Origin: Kocuria marina
GTDB lineage: Bacteria > Actinomycetota > Actinomycetes > Actinomycetales > Micrococcaceae
NCBI RefSeq assembly: GCF_000786655.1
Contig: NZ_JROM01000016.1
Span: forward strand, 62,001-126,000
DNA: 64,000 nucleotides
Reading direction: 5' to 3'
The translations under genes and the position numbers were made by a program. The notes under the pieces are model-generated. The model ran no database searches. It was not told where the DNA came from and worked only from the letters and a program-made list of their open reading frames with translations. Positions 48,837 to 57,939 of this stretch are shown here, piece by piece (the stretch's first letter is position 1; the number at the start of each line of letters is the position of its first letter).

Positions 48837-50918
48837 ATGAACGCAGAGCAGGAGCATCCCGCCGCATCGGTGCGCCCCGGTGAGCGGACGGGGGCAGCGC
48901 CTCCGGCCCGTGGGCACAGCGCCCGGGAACGCGTGCGGGCCGCTCGGGCGGGGGAGCGGCGTCGGCGCGGACAGGAGCGGTTCGACGACGCCGCGGCCGC
49001 CCCGAGCGCGGGCCCGGCCCGAGCTGGGGCACCGGATGCGGAGCCGAGCAACGGCGGGTCCTCGTCGAACGGCGCGCCGTCCGGCGATGGGTCGTCGCGA
49101 GCCGGATCGCGGGGGTCCACGCCGCCCGTCACCGCGGATCCGGCCGAGGGAACCATGACGGACACCGTGACGCAGCGTGACGGGCTCGAGCTCGTGGAGA
49201 AGCTCGGGGAGGGCGGGGGCACCCGCACGTGGCTGGCCCGGGAACGCACGACGCACGAGAAGTTCACGGTCACGTTCTCCGTGGCACAGGACGGCGAGCA
49301 GCAACGGCATCACGCGGACCTGTTCGCCGCTCTCGTCGACACGTGGTCACACGAGCCGCACCCCGATCTCGTAAGCGTGCGCGCGACCCTCGGCGGCGGC
49401 GCGTCCCGGGCGCTCGTGGCGGACCACGTCCGCGGGCAGAACCTGTCGGACGCGATGCGTGACCGGGGCCGACTCACGCCGGAGGAGACCGCGCCCGTCC
49501 TCGCGGCGGTTGCGCGAGGGCTCGCCCACCTGCACGAGCGCGGCTGGGTCCACGGGGACGTCGCCGCCCATCACGTCCTGCTGACGCCGGACGGGCGCGC
49601 GCTCGTGGACGGGTACGGCGTTCCCGCGGGCAGCCGCACGGCTCCCGTCCCGTGGGGTGTCGCGGACCGGCCCACGGTCGACGGCGCTCCGCTCGGTCAC
49701 GCGGACGCGTCCCTTGATCCATTCATGACCTCGGCGGCTCACGCGGGTTCCGAGGTACGGGTGGGTGGTGCTGCGTCGGAAGGCCGGCCGGACGCTTACA
49801 CCGCCGCGCGGGACGTCCACGCCCTGGGGGTGCTGGGTTGGCTCGCCCTCACGGGCCGCCACCCCGGTCCCGATGCGCACCGGGTGCCCTTGACCCTGAT
49901 GTGTCCGAGCGCGCCGCGTCACCTGGTGCTGATGCTCGAGGCCGCCCTGGCGGACGACGCTGCCGCGCGTCCTTCCGCGCAGGAACTCGCCGCGGGTTTC
50001 TCGGCCTCCGCAACGCGGAGCAAACCGGCCGGTCGGCCACCCGAACGCATGACCCCGGAGGTCATCCGCGCCGACGGCACCGTGGTGCGGCCCCGCCGAC
50101 TCGTGCCCCTGCGCCCCGTTCCCCGTCGGCTCGTTCCCCCGCGTCGGGGTCGGATGAGTCCGGGCGGCGTCGCCGTGGCCGGGGTGGACACGTCCGTGCG
50201 GCGCAGGGCGTGGCTCGCGGCCGCCGGAGTGCTGGGTGCAGCGGCCCTGACGTGGGGATTCGTCGCGTGGGACGACGGTGGACCGGTGGCCGGATCGGCG
50301 GGTGAGGCACCTGTGGGGTCGGGTACGGCGTCGTCGGCCCCGGAGGCGGCCGCCCGGACACCCTCCGGAACGAACTCGCGGCCCGATGAGTCGACACCCG
50401 TGCCGGACGATGCGGGGGCTTCACGGGGCGCTTCCCAGCAATCGGTCACCGCGCCGGGAGAGACCATGCAGGACAAGGACGGTGAGGCGCGGCGGGCCGT
50501 CGAAGGCCTCGTCTCCGCCCGCGCGGCGGCGCTCGCGGCCGGGGACGAGACGGCCGCCGCAGACGTGTACGTCGCGGATTCGGGACTCGCGGTGCGGGAC
50601 CGGGACCTGATCCGGCGCGCGAAGGCCCAGGACACCTCGGGATCGGGATTCACGGCCTTGTCCGGTGTGAGCATGGACGTCGTGCGGTTGACCGAACAGC
50701 GGCCCCGCGCCGGGTCGGGTCTCACGCCCGCCGAAGCGGCGCGCACCCGCACCTACGACGCCGAAGTCCGGACGCGGGGCTGGCACGGCGAACTGCCCGC
50801 GGGCGCCCACGTGACCCGGCAGGGGGACGAGGCCCTGCAGACCCTGCGGATCTCGGTGACCCACACCCCGCAGGGGTGGCGGCTCGCCGACGTCACACCG
50901 GTCGAGGCCGCCCCGTGA
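48837..50918 (+). CDS. Membrane-anchored Ser/Thr pseudokinase
   Basis: A 693-residue protein. Residues 1-105 are disordered and Arg/Ala/Gly-rich. A kinase-like domain spans about 115-385, with a glycine loop LGEGGGTRTWLAR near 121 and an HGDVAAHHVLL segment near 239 in the catalytic-loop position. The HRD Arg is Gly, the loop Asn is His, DFG is replaced by VDGYG, and no VAIK lysine is visible (KFTVTFSVA). A basic juxtamembrane stretch precedes one transmembrane segment near 459-480 (RAWLAAAGVLGAAALTWGFVAW), then an extracytoplasmic domain to 693. CACAGT six bases before ATG 48837 fits a leaderless start. Probably a scaffold or sensor, not an active kinase. Confidence 0.78.
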   Translation: MNAEQEHPAASVRPGERTGAAPPARGHSARERVRAARAGERRRRGQERFDDAAAAPSAGPARAGAPDAEPSNGGSSSNGAPSGDGSSRAGSRGSTPPVTADPAEGTMTDTVTQRDGLELVEKLGEGGGTRTWLARERTTHEKFTVTFSVAQDGEQQRHHADLFAALVDTWSHEPHPDLVSVRATLGGGASRALVADHVRGQNLSDAMRDRGRLTPEETAPVLAAVARGLAHLHERGWVHGDVAAHHVLLTPDGRALVDGYGVPAGSRTAPVPWGVADRPTVDGAPLGHADASLDPFMTSAAHAGSEVRVGGAASEGRPDAYTAARDVHALGVLGWLALTGRHPGPDAHRVPLTLMCPSAPRHLVLMLEAALADDAAARPSAQELAAGFSASATRSKPAGRPPERMTPEVIRADGTVVRPRRLVPLRPVPRRLVPPRRGRMSPGGVAVAGVDTSVRRRAWLAAAGVLGAAALTWGFVAWDDGGPVAGSAGEAPVGSGTASSAPEAAARTPSGTNSRPDESTPVPDDAGASRGASQQSVTAPGETMQDKDGEARRAVEGLVSARAAALAAGDETAAADVYVADSGLAVRDRDLIRRAKAQDTSGSGFTALSGVSMDVVRLTEQRPRAGSGLTPAEAARTRTYDAEVRTRGWHGELPAGAHVTRQGDEALQTLRISVTHTPQGWRLADVTPVEAAP

Positions 50919-51112
50919 CCGTCGGCCCATGACGGCCCCCGCGCGACGGCTGCGACATGAGGGTCGGCTCGTGACGGTTTCGTCATTATGGTCGGATCGC
51001 CGTGGGAGGCTGCCGCGCGCCGACGGCATCGACAGCACCGAAACGGGTGGCTGCGAGGCAGCCGCGGTCCCATGGGCGGAGACGCGGACCCGCGGGTCGC
51101 GAGCAGCGCGAA

Positions 51113-51157
51113 GCCCCGGTGCCTTCGCGATCCGAAGGGAACGCGCGGCGCCGGGGC
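51113..51157. terminator. Terminator between convergent genes
   Basis: GCCCCGG-T-GCC pairs with GGC-G-CCGGGGC, enclosing a second CCTTCG/CGAAGG hairpin. It lies between the pseudokinase (+) and the small membrane protein (-), in a 278-bp gap that otherwise holds nothing I recognise. Confidence 0.65.
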
Positions 51158-51196
51158 CTGCGGTGGGAACGGGGGACGTTCAGGGAAGCGGGTGGC

Positions 51197-51547
51197 TCAC
51201 CAGAACACGGCGACGGCGGCGTTGATCACGGCCAGACCGCCGACCGCGTGGGCCAGCCCGGTGGACACGGGCTCACCGCGCTTGGTCTTGCGCATCCCGA
51301 TGAACGCCGCGACGGCCACGACGAGCAGGATGATCAGCTTGACGCCGATCTTCATGTGGTTGACCGCGAAACCGTCCTGCATCTCGCGGAAGACCACCAT
51401 GACCAGACCGGTCAGCAGCATCACGATCGCGGCCCAGAACTGGCCGGACGTGACGGTGGGGCGCTTCATGGTGAAGAGCCACGTGCCGATGATCACGGCC
51501 AGACCGAGGAAGTGGAGGAACAACATGAGGCTGAAGAGGAAAGACAT
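51197..51547 (-). CDS. Small integral membrane protein, four spans
   Basis: A 116-residue protein with four hydrophobic segments (about 2-25, 33-53, 66-86, 96-116). MSFLFSLMLFLHFLGLAVIIGTWLF has the conserved helix-His of DUF2269/CopD-like proteins, but the match is only by layout. Few charged residues; NHMKIGVKLIILL follows a cytoplasmic loop. TAGGCT at 51554-51559 (minus) lies six bases before the ATG, so the mRNA is probably leaderless. Function unknown. Confidence 0.75.
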   Translation of the reverse strand: MSFLFSLMLFLHFLGLAVIIGTWLFTMKRPTVTSGQFWAAIVMLLTGLVMVVFREMQDGFAVNHMKIGVKLIILLVVAVAAFIGMRKTKRGEPVSTGLAHAVGGLAVINAAVAVFW

Positions 51548-51671
51548 GATTCGAGCCTATCGGAGCCCCGTCACGCGAAACCGCCGGGATGCGTCCTGAG
51601 TGATCCAGAACACATCCCGGCGGTCGGGAAATCAACCGAACGGTTGACCGCGGTGGGTCAGGGGGCAACCC

Positions 51672-53564
51672 TTACAGGCCGACCTCCGACTCGAACTGAC
51701 CCGCTTCCAGGCGCTTCTTGAGCGTGCCCAGGAACCGGCCGGCGTCCGCGCCGTCCACCAGGCGGTGGTCGTAGGTCAGGGACAGGTAGCACATGTGGCG
51801 GATGGCGATGGTGTCGTTGCCGTCCGCGTCCGTGAGCACCATGGGGCGCTTGACGATCGTGCCGGTGCCCAGGATGGCGACCTGCGGCTGGTTGATGATG
51901 GGCGTGTCGAACAGGGCACCGAAGGAACCGATGTTCGTGATGGTGAAGGTCCCACCGGTCAGCTGATCCGGGGAGATGGAACCGTCCTTGGCGGCGGCAC
52001 CCACTTCCGCGATCTGCTTGGCCAGACCACCCAGGTTCAGGTCACCGGCGTTCTTCACGACCGGCACGAGCAACCCGCGGGGGGTGTCCACCGCGATCGC
52101 GATGTCCTCGGAGGCGTTGTAGACGATCTCCTTGGACTCTTCCTTGAACGTGGCGTTGAGCACGGGGTGTGCCTGCAGCGCTTCGGCCACGGCCTTGGCG
52201 AAGAACGGCATGAACGTGAGCTTGGCGCCCTCGCGCTTCTGGAACTGGTCCTTGGCCTTCTGACGCAGCTGGGCCACGCGGGTCATGTCCACCTCGGTCA
52301 CCTGCGTGAGCTGGGCGGAGACGTCCAGGGACTCGCGCATGCGCTTGGCGATGGTCATGCGGATCCGGGGGGCCTTCTCCGTGGTGCCGCGCTTGGCGTC
52401 CGGCGCGGGGGCGGAGGCCGGCTGGGCCTCGGAGCCCTGGCGGGACACGGCCGGTGCCATGTTGGCGCCGGTGTCCTGGACCTGGGGAGCCTCGGACTGC
52501 TTGGCGGCCTCCTCCGCGGCGGCGAGCACGTCCTGCTTGCGGATGCGCCCACCCACGCCGGTACCGGTGATCGTGGACAGGTCCACGCCCTTCTCACGGG
52601 CCAGCTTGCGCACCAGCGGGGTCACGTAGCCGGGGACGTCCTTGGCACCGGAGTCCGAGGACTTGGCACCGGAATCGGAGGAAGCGGCGGGCTCGGACTG
52701 CTTGGCGGGAGCGGACTTCTCCTCGGAGCCGGAGCTCTTCTGGGGAGCCTTGGCCTCGGCGGCCTGCTCGGTGTTCTCACCGGAATCGGCCTCGGTCGCG
52801 GCGTCCTCGACCTGCTCGGCCTCGGTCGCGGCGTCCTCGATCTGCTCGGCCTTGGTCTCACCCGACTCGTCGGAGGAACCGTTGTCGGAGTCGGAGTCGG
52901 AGTCGGAGTCACCGGAACCGGCGGCGGACTCGTCGCCCACGATGGCCAGCACCTGGCCGACCTCGGCGTCCTCGTCCTCCTGGACCTTGATCTCCAGCAG
53001 GGTCCCGGCCACGGGGGAGGGGACCTCGGTGTCGACCTTGTCGGTGGAGACCTCCAGCAGGGGCTCGTCGACCTCGATCTGCTCGCCGACCTCCTTGAGC
53101 CAGCGGGTCACGGTGCCCTCGGTCACTGACTCACCCAGCGCGGGCAGGGTGACCTCCACGGAGTTGCCCGAGGACTGCTTAGTGTCGGCCTTGGGGGCCT
53201 GCTCGGTCTCGGTCTCCGCAGCCTGTTCGGTGTTCTCACCGGAATCGGCCTCGGTCGCGGCGTCCTCGACCTCCTCGGCGGAAGCGTCGGAGGAATCGTC
53301 CGAGGAGTCATCGGAACCCGAACCGGAGCCGTCACCGACGACGACCAGCGGGGCACCGACCTCCACGTCCTCGTCCTCCTCGACCAGGATCTTCTCAACG
53401 ACGCCGGCCACGGGGGAGGGGACCTCGGTGTCGACCTTGTCGGTGGAGACCTCGAGTAAGGGCTCGTCCACGGCCACCTCGTCGCCCACCTGCTTCAACC
53501 AGCGGGTCACGGTTCCTTCGGTGACAGACTCGCCCAGCGCGGGCAGGTTAACGGTTTCAGACAT
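51672..53564 (-). CDS. sucB: 2-oxoacid dehydrogenase E2 (dihydrolipoyllysine acyltransferase), two lipoyl domains
   Basis: A 630-residue E2 core. Two lipoyl domains (about 1-78 and 137-212) each carry the DKVDTEVPSP lipoyl-lysine motif. Acidic Asp/Ser/Glu/Ala linkers flank them. A peripheral-subunit-binding domain at about 310-345 (YVTPLVRKLAREKGVDLSTITGTGVGGRIRKQDV) is followed by the catalytic acyltransferase domain ending in SLTYDHRLVDGADAGRFL (His-x3-Asp). Annotated as succinyl- or acetyl-transferring in relatives; actinobacteria use an unusual shared E2, so the acyl group is uncertain. lpd (E3) is directly upstream. Confidence 0.93.
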   Translation of the reverse strand: MSETVNLPALGESVTEGTVTRWLKQVGDEVAVDEPLLEVSTDKVDTEVPSPVAGVVEKILVEEDEDVEVGAPLVVVGDGSGSGSDDSSDDSSDASAEEVEDAATEADSGENTEQAAETETEQAPKADTKQSSGNSVEVTLPALGESVTEGTVTRWLKEVGEQIEVDEPLLEVSTDKVDTEVPSPVAGTLLEIKVQEDEDAEVGQVLAIVGDESAAGSGDSDSDSDSDNGSSDESGETKAEQIEDAATEAEQVEDAATEADSGENTEQAAEAKAPQKSSGSEEKSAPAKQSEPAASSDSGAKSSDSGAKDVPGYVTPLVRKLAREKGVDLSTITGTGVGGRIRKQDVLAAAEEAAKQSEAPQVQDTGANMAPAVSRQGSEAQPASAPAPDAKRGTTEKAPRIRMTIAKRMRESLDVSAQLTQVTEVDMTRVAQLRQKAKDQFQKREGAKLTFMPFFAKAVAEALQAHPVLNATFKEESKEIVYNASEDIAIAVDTPRGLLVPVVKNAGDLNLGGLAKQIAEVGAAAKDGSISPDQLTGGTFTITNIGSFGALFDTPIINQPQVAILGTGTIVKRPMVLTDADGNDTIAIRHMCYLSLTYDHRLVDGADAGRFLGTLKKRLEAGQFESEVGL

Positions 53565-53642
53565 TGTGTCGTCCGTCCCTCTCTAAAGATCGGAAAATGT
53601 GCAACGTGTCCCGGGTCCGTGCGGCCCCGGGGTGGTGAGGGG

Positions 53643-53674
53643 CCGGGTGCCCACCCCGTGGGGCGGGCACCCGG
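53643..53674 (-). terminator. lpd terminator
   Basis: CCGGGTGCCC (53643-53652) pairs with GGGCACCCGG (53665-53674), extended by ACCCC/GGGG inside. It lies just past the lpd stop on the minus strand, between lpd and sucB. Confidence 0.7.
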
Positions 53675-53683
53675 TGCAGTGGA

Positions 53684-55051
53684 TCAGCCGTGCAGCGGAG
53701 TGCCGGCCAATGCCATCGCTGCCTCACCGATGGCCTCGTTCTGGGTGGGGTGGGCGTGGATGAATGCGGCCACGTCCTCGGGGTAGGCCTCCCAGTTCAC
53801 CATGAGCTGGCCTTCACCGATCTGTTCACTGATGCGGGTCCCGATCGCGTGGAACCCCACGATGGGTCCGTCCTTCTCACGCACCAGCTTGATGATGCCG
53901 CCGGTGCCCAGGATGGAGCTCTTGCCGTTGCCGGCGAGGTTGTACTCGAAGGTCTCCACGTTGTCCTTGCCGAACTTCTCCTCGGCCTTGGGCTGGGAGT
54001 AGCCCACGGAGGCGATCTCGGGCTCGGTGAACGTGACCTTGGGGACGTTGATGTCCGGGACCACCACGGGGTTTAGCCCGGCGATCTCCTCGGCCACGAA
54101 GCGGCCCTGCTGGTAGCCGCGATGGGCGAGCTGCACGCCGGGGACGATGTCACCGATCGCGTAGATGTTGGCCACGCCCGTGTGCAGGCGCTCGTCGGGG
54201 GTCACGAAACCGCGGTCCATGGGGATGCCCTGGTCCTCGAAGCCCATGCCCTCGGTGTTGGGGCCGCGGCCCACGGCCACCAGCACGATCTCGGCCTCGA
54301 ATTCCTTGCCGTCCGCGAGGGTGACCTTGGCGCCGTCGTCGTTCTGCTCGACCTTCTCGAAGAACGTGCCCAGGTTGTACTTGATGCCGCGCTTCTTGAA
54401 CTCGCGCTCGGCGATCTTCACGATGGCCGGGTCCTCATTGGCCACGAGGTGGGGCAGACCCTCGATCACGGTCACGTCCACGCCGAAGGAGCGCCACATG
54501 GAGGCGAACTCGCAGCCGATCACGCCGCCGCCCAGCACGATCGCGGACTTGGGCACGAAGTCGATCTCGAGGGCCTCGGTGGAGGTCATCACGCGACCGC
54601 CGATCTCGATGCCCAGGGTCTTGGAGAAGGAACCGGTGGCCAGGATGATGTGCTCGCCCGTGTAGGAGGTGCCGTCCACGTCGATGGTGTTGGGGCCGGT
54701 GAGCTTGCCGTTGCCCTGGATCACGTCCACCTTGCGCATCTTCATGAGCCCGGTGAGACCCTTGTACTTGCCCTGCACGACCTTGTTCTTGTACTCGCGC
54801 ACGGCCGCCATGTCGATGGACTCGAGGGAGGCCTTGATGCCGTACTTCTCCGACTCCCGGGCGCCTTCGGCGAGTTCGGCCGAGTGCAGGTACGCCTTGG
54901 TGGGGATGCAACCCCAGTGCAGGCACGTACCGCCCAGCTTCTCCTTCTCGATCAGCGCCACGCTGTAACCCAGCTGCACCGCGCGCAGTGCGGCGGAGTA
55001 CCCGGCGGATCCTCCGCCCAGGACCAGAATGTCGTATTGGTTGTCGGCCAC
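53684..55051 (-). CDS. lpdA: Dihydrolipoyl dehydrogenase (E3)
   Basis: A 455-residue FAD disulfide oxidoreductase that reoxidises dihydrolipoyl groups of E2 with NAD. The FAD loop DILVLGGGSAGYSAA opens the protein. The redox disulfide is Cys43/Cys48 in GGTCLHWGCIPTK. The second FAD motif NIYAIGDIVPG and the C-terminal HAHPTQNEA with the catalytic His-Glu pair are present. GTG 55051 has GAGGGAG upstream. A terminator separates it from sucB, so the two may also be transcribed separately. Confidence 0.97.
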   Translation of the reverse strand: MADNQYDILVLGGGSAGYSAALRAVQLGYSVALIEKEKLGGTCLHWGCIPTKAYLHSAELAEGARESEKYGIKASLESIDMAAVREYKNKVVQGKYKGLTGLMKMRKVDVIQGNGKLTGPNTIDVDGTSYTGEHIILATGSFSKTLGIEIGGRVMTSTEALEIDFVPKSAIVLGGGVIGCEFASMWRSFGVDVTVIEGLPHLVANEDPAIVKIAEREFKKRGIKYNLGTFFEKVEQNDDGAKVTLADGKEFEAEIVLVAVGRGPNTEGMGFEDQGIPMDRGFVTPDERLHTGVANIYAIGDIVPGVQLAHRGYQQGRFVAEEIAGLNPVVVPDINVPKVTFTEPEIASVGYSQPKAEEKFGKDNVETFEYNLAGNGKSSILGTGGIIKLVREKDGPIVGFHAIGTRISEQIGEGQLMVNWEAYPEDVAAFIHAHPTQNEAIGEAAMALAGTPLHG

Positions 55052-55222
55052 GTTGGCTCCCTCGGGGTTCGAGTTCTTGGTTTCTGATGCCCGCCCGGGT
55101 CCCGATCCTGGGTGTGTGTGGGGCGGTCACGGTTGGGGTCCAGCCTAACGCCACCCCGGGGGGGCTCACCAGACATTGCATCCCGGTGGACCCCCGCAGC
55201 GTGGCGCACGATCGGGGGAAGC

Positions 55223-56746
55223 CTACTCGGCGAGGTCCTGGGCCACCGCGAGCATGGTGCGCACCCCGAAGCCGGTCCCCTCCTTGGGTGTGTACCCCCA
55301 GGGCTGCGACTCGTTGAAGGAGGGGCCCGCGATGTCGATGTGCGCCCACGGGATCCGCCGGCCACGCTGCTCGGGGACGAACTCCCGCAGGAACAACCCG
55401 GCCACGAGCATCCCGCCGTACTTGTCGCCCATGTTCTTCAGGTCCGCCACGAACGAGTCGAGGGACGGACGCAGGTGCTCGGGCAGCGGCATGGGCCACG
55501 CGGGTTCGCCCGCGCGGGAGGCGGCGCGTACGACACGTTCGCGAGCGGCGTCGTCGCCCATGATGCCCGCGGTGCGCACGCCGAGCGCGGCCATCTGCGC
55601 GCCCGTGAGGGTCGCGATGTCGAGCAACAGGTCCGGGTTCTCCTGACCCGCGGCCCACAGCCCGTCCGCGAGCACCAGGCGGCCCTCGGCGTCCGTGTTC
55701 AACACCTCCACGGTGTGACCGCTGAACATGCTCAGCACGTCACCCGGGCGGGTCGCGGAGCCGGAGGGCAGGTTCTCGGCGAGGCACAGCCAGCCCGTCA
55801 CGGTCACGGGCAGCTCGAGCGCGGCGGCCGCGAGGACGGTGCTGAGCACCGCGGCGGCACCGGCCATGTCCGACTTCATGGTCATCATCGAGGCGGGCGG
55901 CTTGAGCGACAGACCGCCGGAGTCGAACGTGATGCCCTTACCCACGAGCGCCACGTGCTTCTTGGCGCGGGCCGGGGACCACTGCAGCTTGACCAGGCGC
56001 GGCCCGTTGACCGAGCCCTGCCCCACGCCCAGCAGACCGCCGTAACCGCCGCGGGTCAGTTCCTTCTCGGCGAGCACCTCGACCGAGACCTTCGTGCCCT
56101 TCGCGGCGGAGGTCGCCACGGCCGTGACGAACTCGGGAGTCGCGGTGTCGGGGGAGAGGTCCACGAGGGTGCGCGTCAGGCGCACGGCGCGCGCCACGTG
56201 GGCGGCCCGGGTGACGGCGTCCTTGGCGGTCTTGCCGAGGTTCTTGGGGACGGTCACGGTCGCCGCGCTCAGCGGGGCGTCGGCCTCGGAGGCCGTGCGG
56301 GACTTCTGCGTGACGTAGGCGAACGCGCCCAACCCGATCCCCTCGGCCACGGCCTGGACCTCCGTCTCGGAGGCCACGGGGAGCGCGAACACGGCGGTCT
56401 CGGCGGTCCCGCGCAGGGTCCGCGCCGCGGCACCGGCCGCTTGGCGCAGGTTCTCGCCACGCTCGTCGTCCTCGCCGCGGCCCAGTCCCGTGAACACGAC
56501 GGACCGCGCGGCCACCTCGTCCGGGGCGGGTACCACGAGCACGCGGTCGAGCGCGCCGGAGACCCGGGCCCGTTCGGCGAGCTCCGTCAGACGACGCCGC
56601 ACGCCGGCCTTGACGTCGCTCGGTACCGCGAGCTCGCCGTCGTGGCGTACGCCCAGCACGAGGGCGTCGGGGGAGGTGCCCAGGGGCTTGGTGCTGGTCT
56701 CGAGGCGCACCTCGTGGGTGGTCAGGATGTCCTGCGGTGTGGTCAC
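55223..56746 (-). CDS. pepA: Leucyl aminopeptidase (M17)
   Basis: A 507-residue dizinc peptidase cleaving N-terminal residues. Catalytic-domain motifs: LVGKGITFDSGGLSLKPPASM (Lys and Asp ligands), MTMKSDMAGAAAVLS, and VLNTDAEGRLVLADGL (the NTDAEGRL signature with Asp/Glu ligands). The N-terminal macro-like domain occupies about 1-190. GTG start with GAAAGGA upstream. Confidence 0.96.
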   Translation of the reverse strand: MTTPQDILTTHEVRLETSTKPLGTSPDALVLGVRHDGELAVPSDVKAGVRRRLTELAERARVSGALDRVLVVPAPDEVAARSVVFTGLGRGEDDERGENLRQAAGAAARTLRGTAETAVFALPVASETEVQAVAEGIGLGAFAYVTQKSRTASEADAPLSAATVTVPKNLGKTAKDAVTRAAHVARAVRLTRTLVDLSPDTATPEFVTAVATSAAKGTKVSVEVLAEKELTRGGYGGLLGVGQGSVNGPRLVKLQWSPARAKKHVALVGKGITFDSGGLSLKPPASMMTMKSDMAGAAAVLSTVLAAAALELPVTVTGWLCLAENLPSGSATRPGDVLSMFSGHTVEVLNTDAEGRLVLADGLWAAGQENPDLLLDIATLTGAQMAALGVRTAGIMGDDAARERVVRAASRAGEPAWPMPLPEHLRPSLDSFVADLKNMGDKYGGMLVAGLFLREFVPEQRGRRIPWAHIDIAGPSFNESQPWGYTPKEGTGFGVRTMLAVAQDLAE

Positions 56747-56951
56747 TGTCGTGTCCTTTCACGGGTGGCTGACGACGATGCGGCGCGGTACGGATGGCCG
56801 CGACGTGCGCGGCGTTCGTGTGGCGCGCACGACACCGATCCTAGCCAGCACAGCCCCGGGGAGCGGGGAATAGGCGGGGTCGCTCCGGGCGTTCCCTTCT
56901 CACGAGCGTCGGCGCCCCCGCGCCGCGCCCATGATTCGACGAGGAGGAAGA

Positions 56952-57881
56952 GTGCTGGATCCCACGGCCCTGTATCTGGGGAATGCCGCGTTGCTGGGTG
57001 ACGAGCGGTTGCGTGGGCTGCCCATGATCGTGGCGCTGTCCGGATACGTGGAGGCCGGCCACCTGGCCGGTCAGATCGAGGCCGTCATCCTCGACTCCAT
57101 GCCGAGCGAGACCGTGGTCCGTTTCGACCTGGACCAGCTCTACGACTACCGCTCCCGGCGCCCCCACGTGAAGTTCTCGGAGGACCACTTCGAGGACTTC
57201 GAGGCGCCCGAGCTGAACCTGCACGTGGTCACCGACGGGCTGGACCGGCACTTCCTGTTGCTCACCGGACCCGAGCCGGACACCCAGTGGGAGCGGTTCA
57301 GTTCCGCCGTGGTGGGGCTCGCGCAGCGGCTGCGGGTGAGCCTGGTGGCCCTCGTGGGAGGGATCCCCATGCCCGTGCCGCACACCCGGCCCATCCTGGT
57401 GACCGCCCACGGTCCGCGCGCCGATCTGCTGCCCCGGATCGACGGCAACAAGCCCACGTTCGAGGTCAGCGCATCCGCCTCGCACCTGCTCGAACTGCGG
57501 TTGCAGGAGGGTGGGATCGATCACGTGGGGTTGTCGGTGCACGTACCGCAGTACCTCGCGGAGTCCTATCTCCCGCAGGCGGCCGTCGCGGCCCTCGAGT
57601 ACCTCAGTGCCGTGACCGGGCGCACCCTGCCCACGGACGAGTTGCGGGAGGCCTCCCGGGACGTGATCCGTCAGATCGACGAACAGGCGAACTCCTCGCC
57701 CGAGGTCCAGGCCGTCATCCAGAACATGGAACGGCGATACGATGACGTGGTGGACGCGTCCGCCCGTCGTTCGATTCTCGCCGGGCCCGACGACGCCGAC
57801 CTGCCCGACGCCGACGACCTCGGTGCCGCCGCGGAGGCGTTCCTGGCCGCGCAGAGCGACCCGGAAGACCACCGAGAGTAG
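56952..57881 (+). CDS. PAC2-family protein
   Basis: A 309-residue member of the proteasome-assembly-chaperone-2 family, common in actinobacteria and often encoded near proteasome-linked genes; the bacterial role is unproven. MIVALSGYVEAGHLAGQIEAVIL and VRFDLDQLYDYRSRRPHVKF are the diagnostic N-terminal blocks, and GGIPMPVPHTRP, VPQYLAESYLPQAAVAALEYL follow. The start GTG 56952 has a GAGGAGGAAG site just upstream, better than the GTG/ATG at 56931. An Asp/Glu-rich tail ends the protein. Confidence 0.88.
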   Translation: MLDPTALYLGNAALLGDERLRGLPMIVALSGYVEAGHLAGQIEAVILDSMPSETVVRFDLDQLYDYRSRRPHVKFSEDHFEDFEAPELNLHVVTDGLDRHFLLLTGPEPDTQWERFSSAVVGLAQRLRVSLVALVGGIPMPVPHTRPILVTAHGPRADLLPRIDGNKPTFEVSASASHLLELRLQEGGIDHVGLSVHVPQYLAESYLPQAAVAALEYLSAVTGRTLPTDELREASRDVIRQIDEQANSSPEVQAVIQNMERRYDDVVDASARRSILAGPDDADLPDADDLGAAAEAFLAAQSDPEDHRE

Positions 57882-57899
57882 GGCCCCGCACCCGGTATG

Positions 57900-57933
57900 C
57901 ACGGGCCTCCGCCAGCGAGCCCGTGGGAGGCCC
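57900..57933 (+). promoter_or_regulatory. Alternative hairpins over the MFS ribosome site
   Basis: CACGGGC (57900-57906) can pair with GCCCGTG (57919-57925), leaving GGGAGG free. Alternatively GGGCCTCC (57903-57910) can pair with GGAGGCCC (57926-57933), hiding the GGGAGG ribosome site of the MFS gene. The two stems share 57903-57906 and exclude each other. Confidence 0.5.
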
Positions 57934-57939
57934 ATCCGC

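Noticed and set aside
51672-53564. Repeats in sucB as a mobile or CRISPR-like array
   Set aside because: They are in-frame lipoyl-domain and acidic linker duplications, with no spacers and no nearby cas genes.
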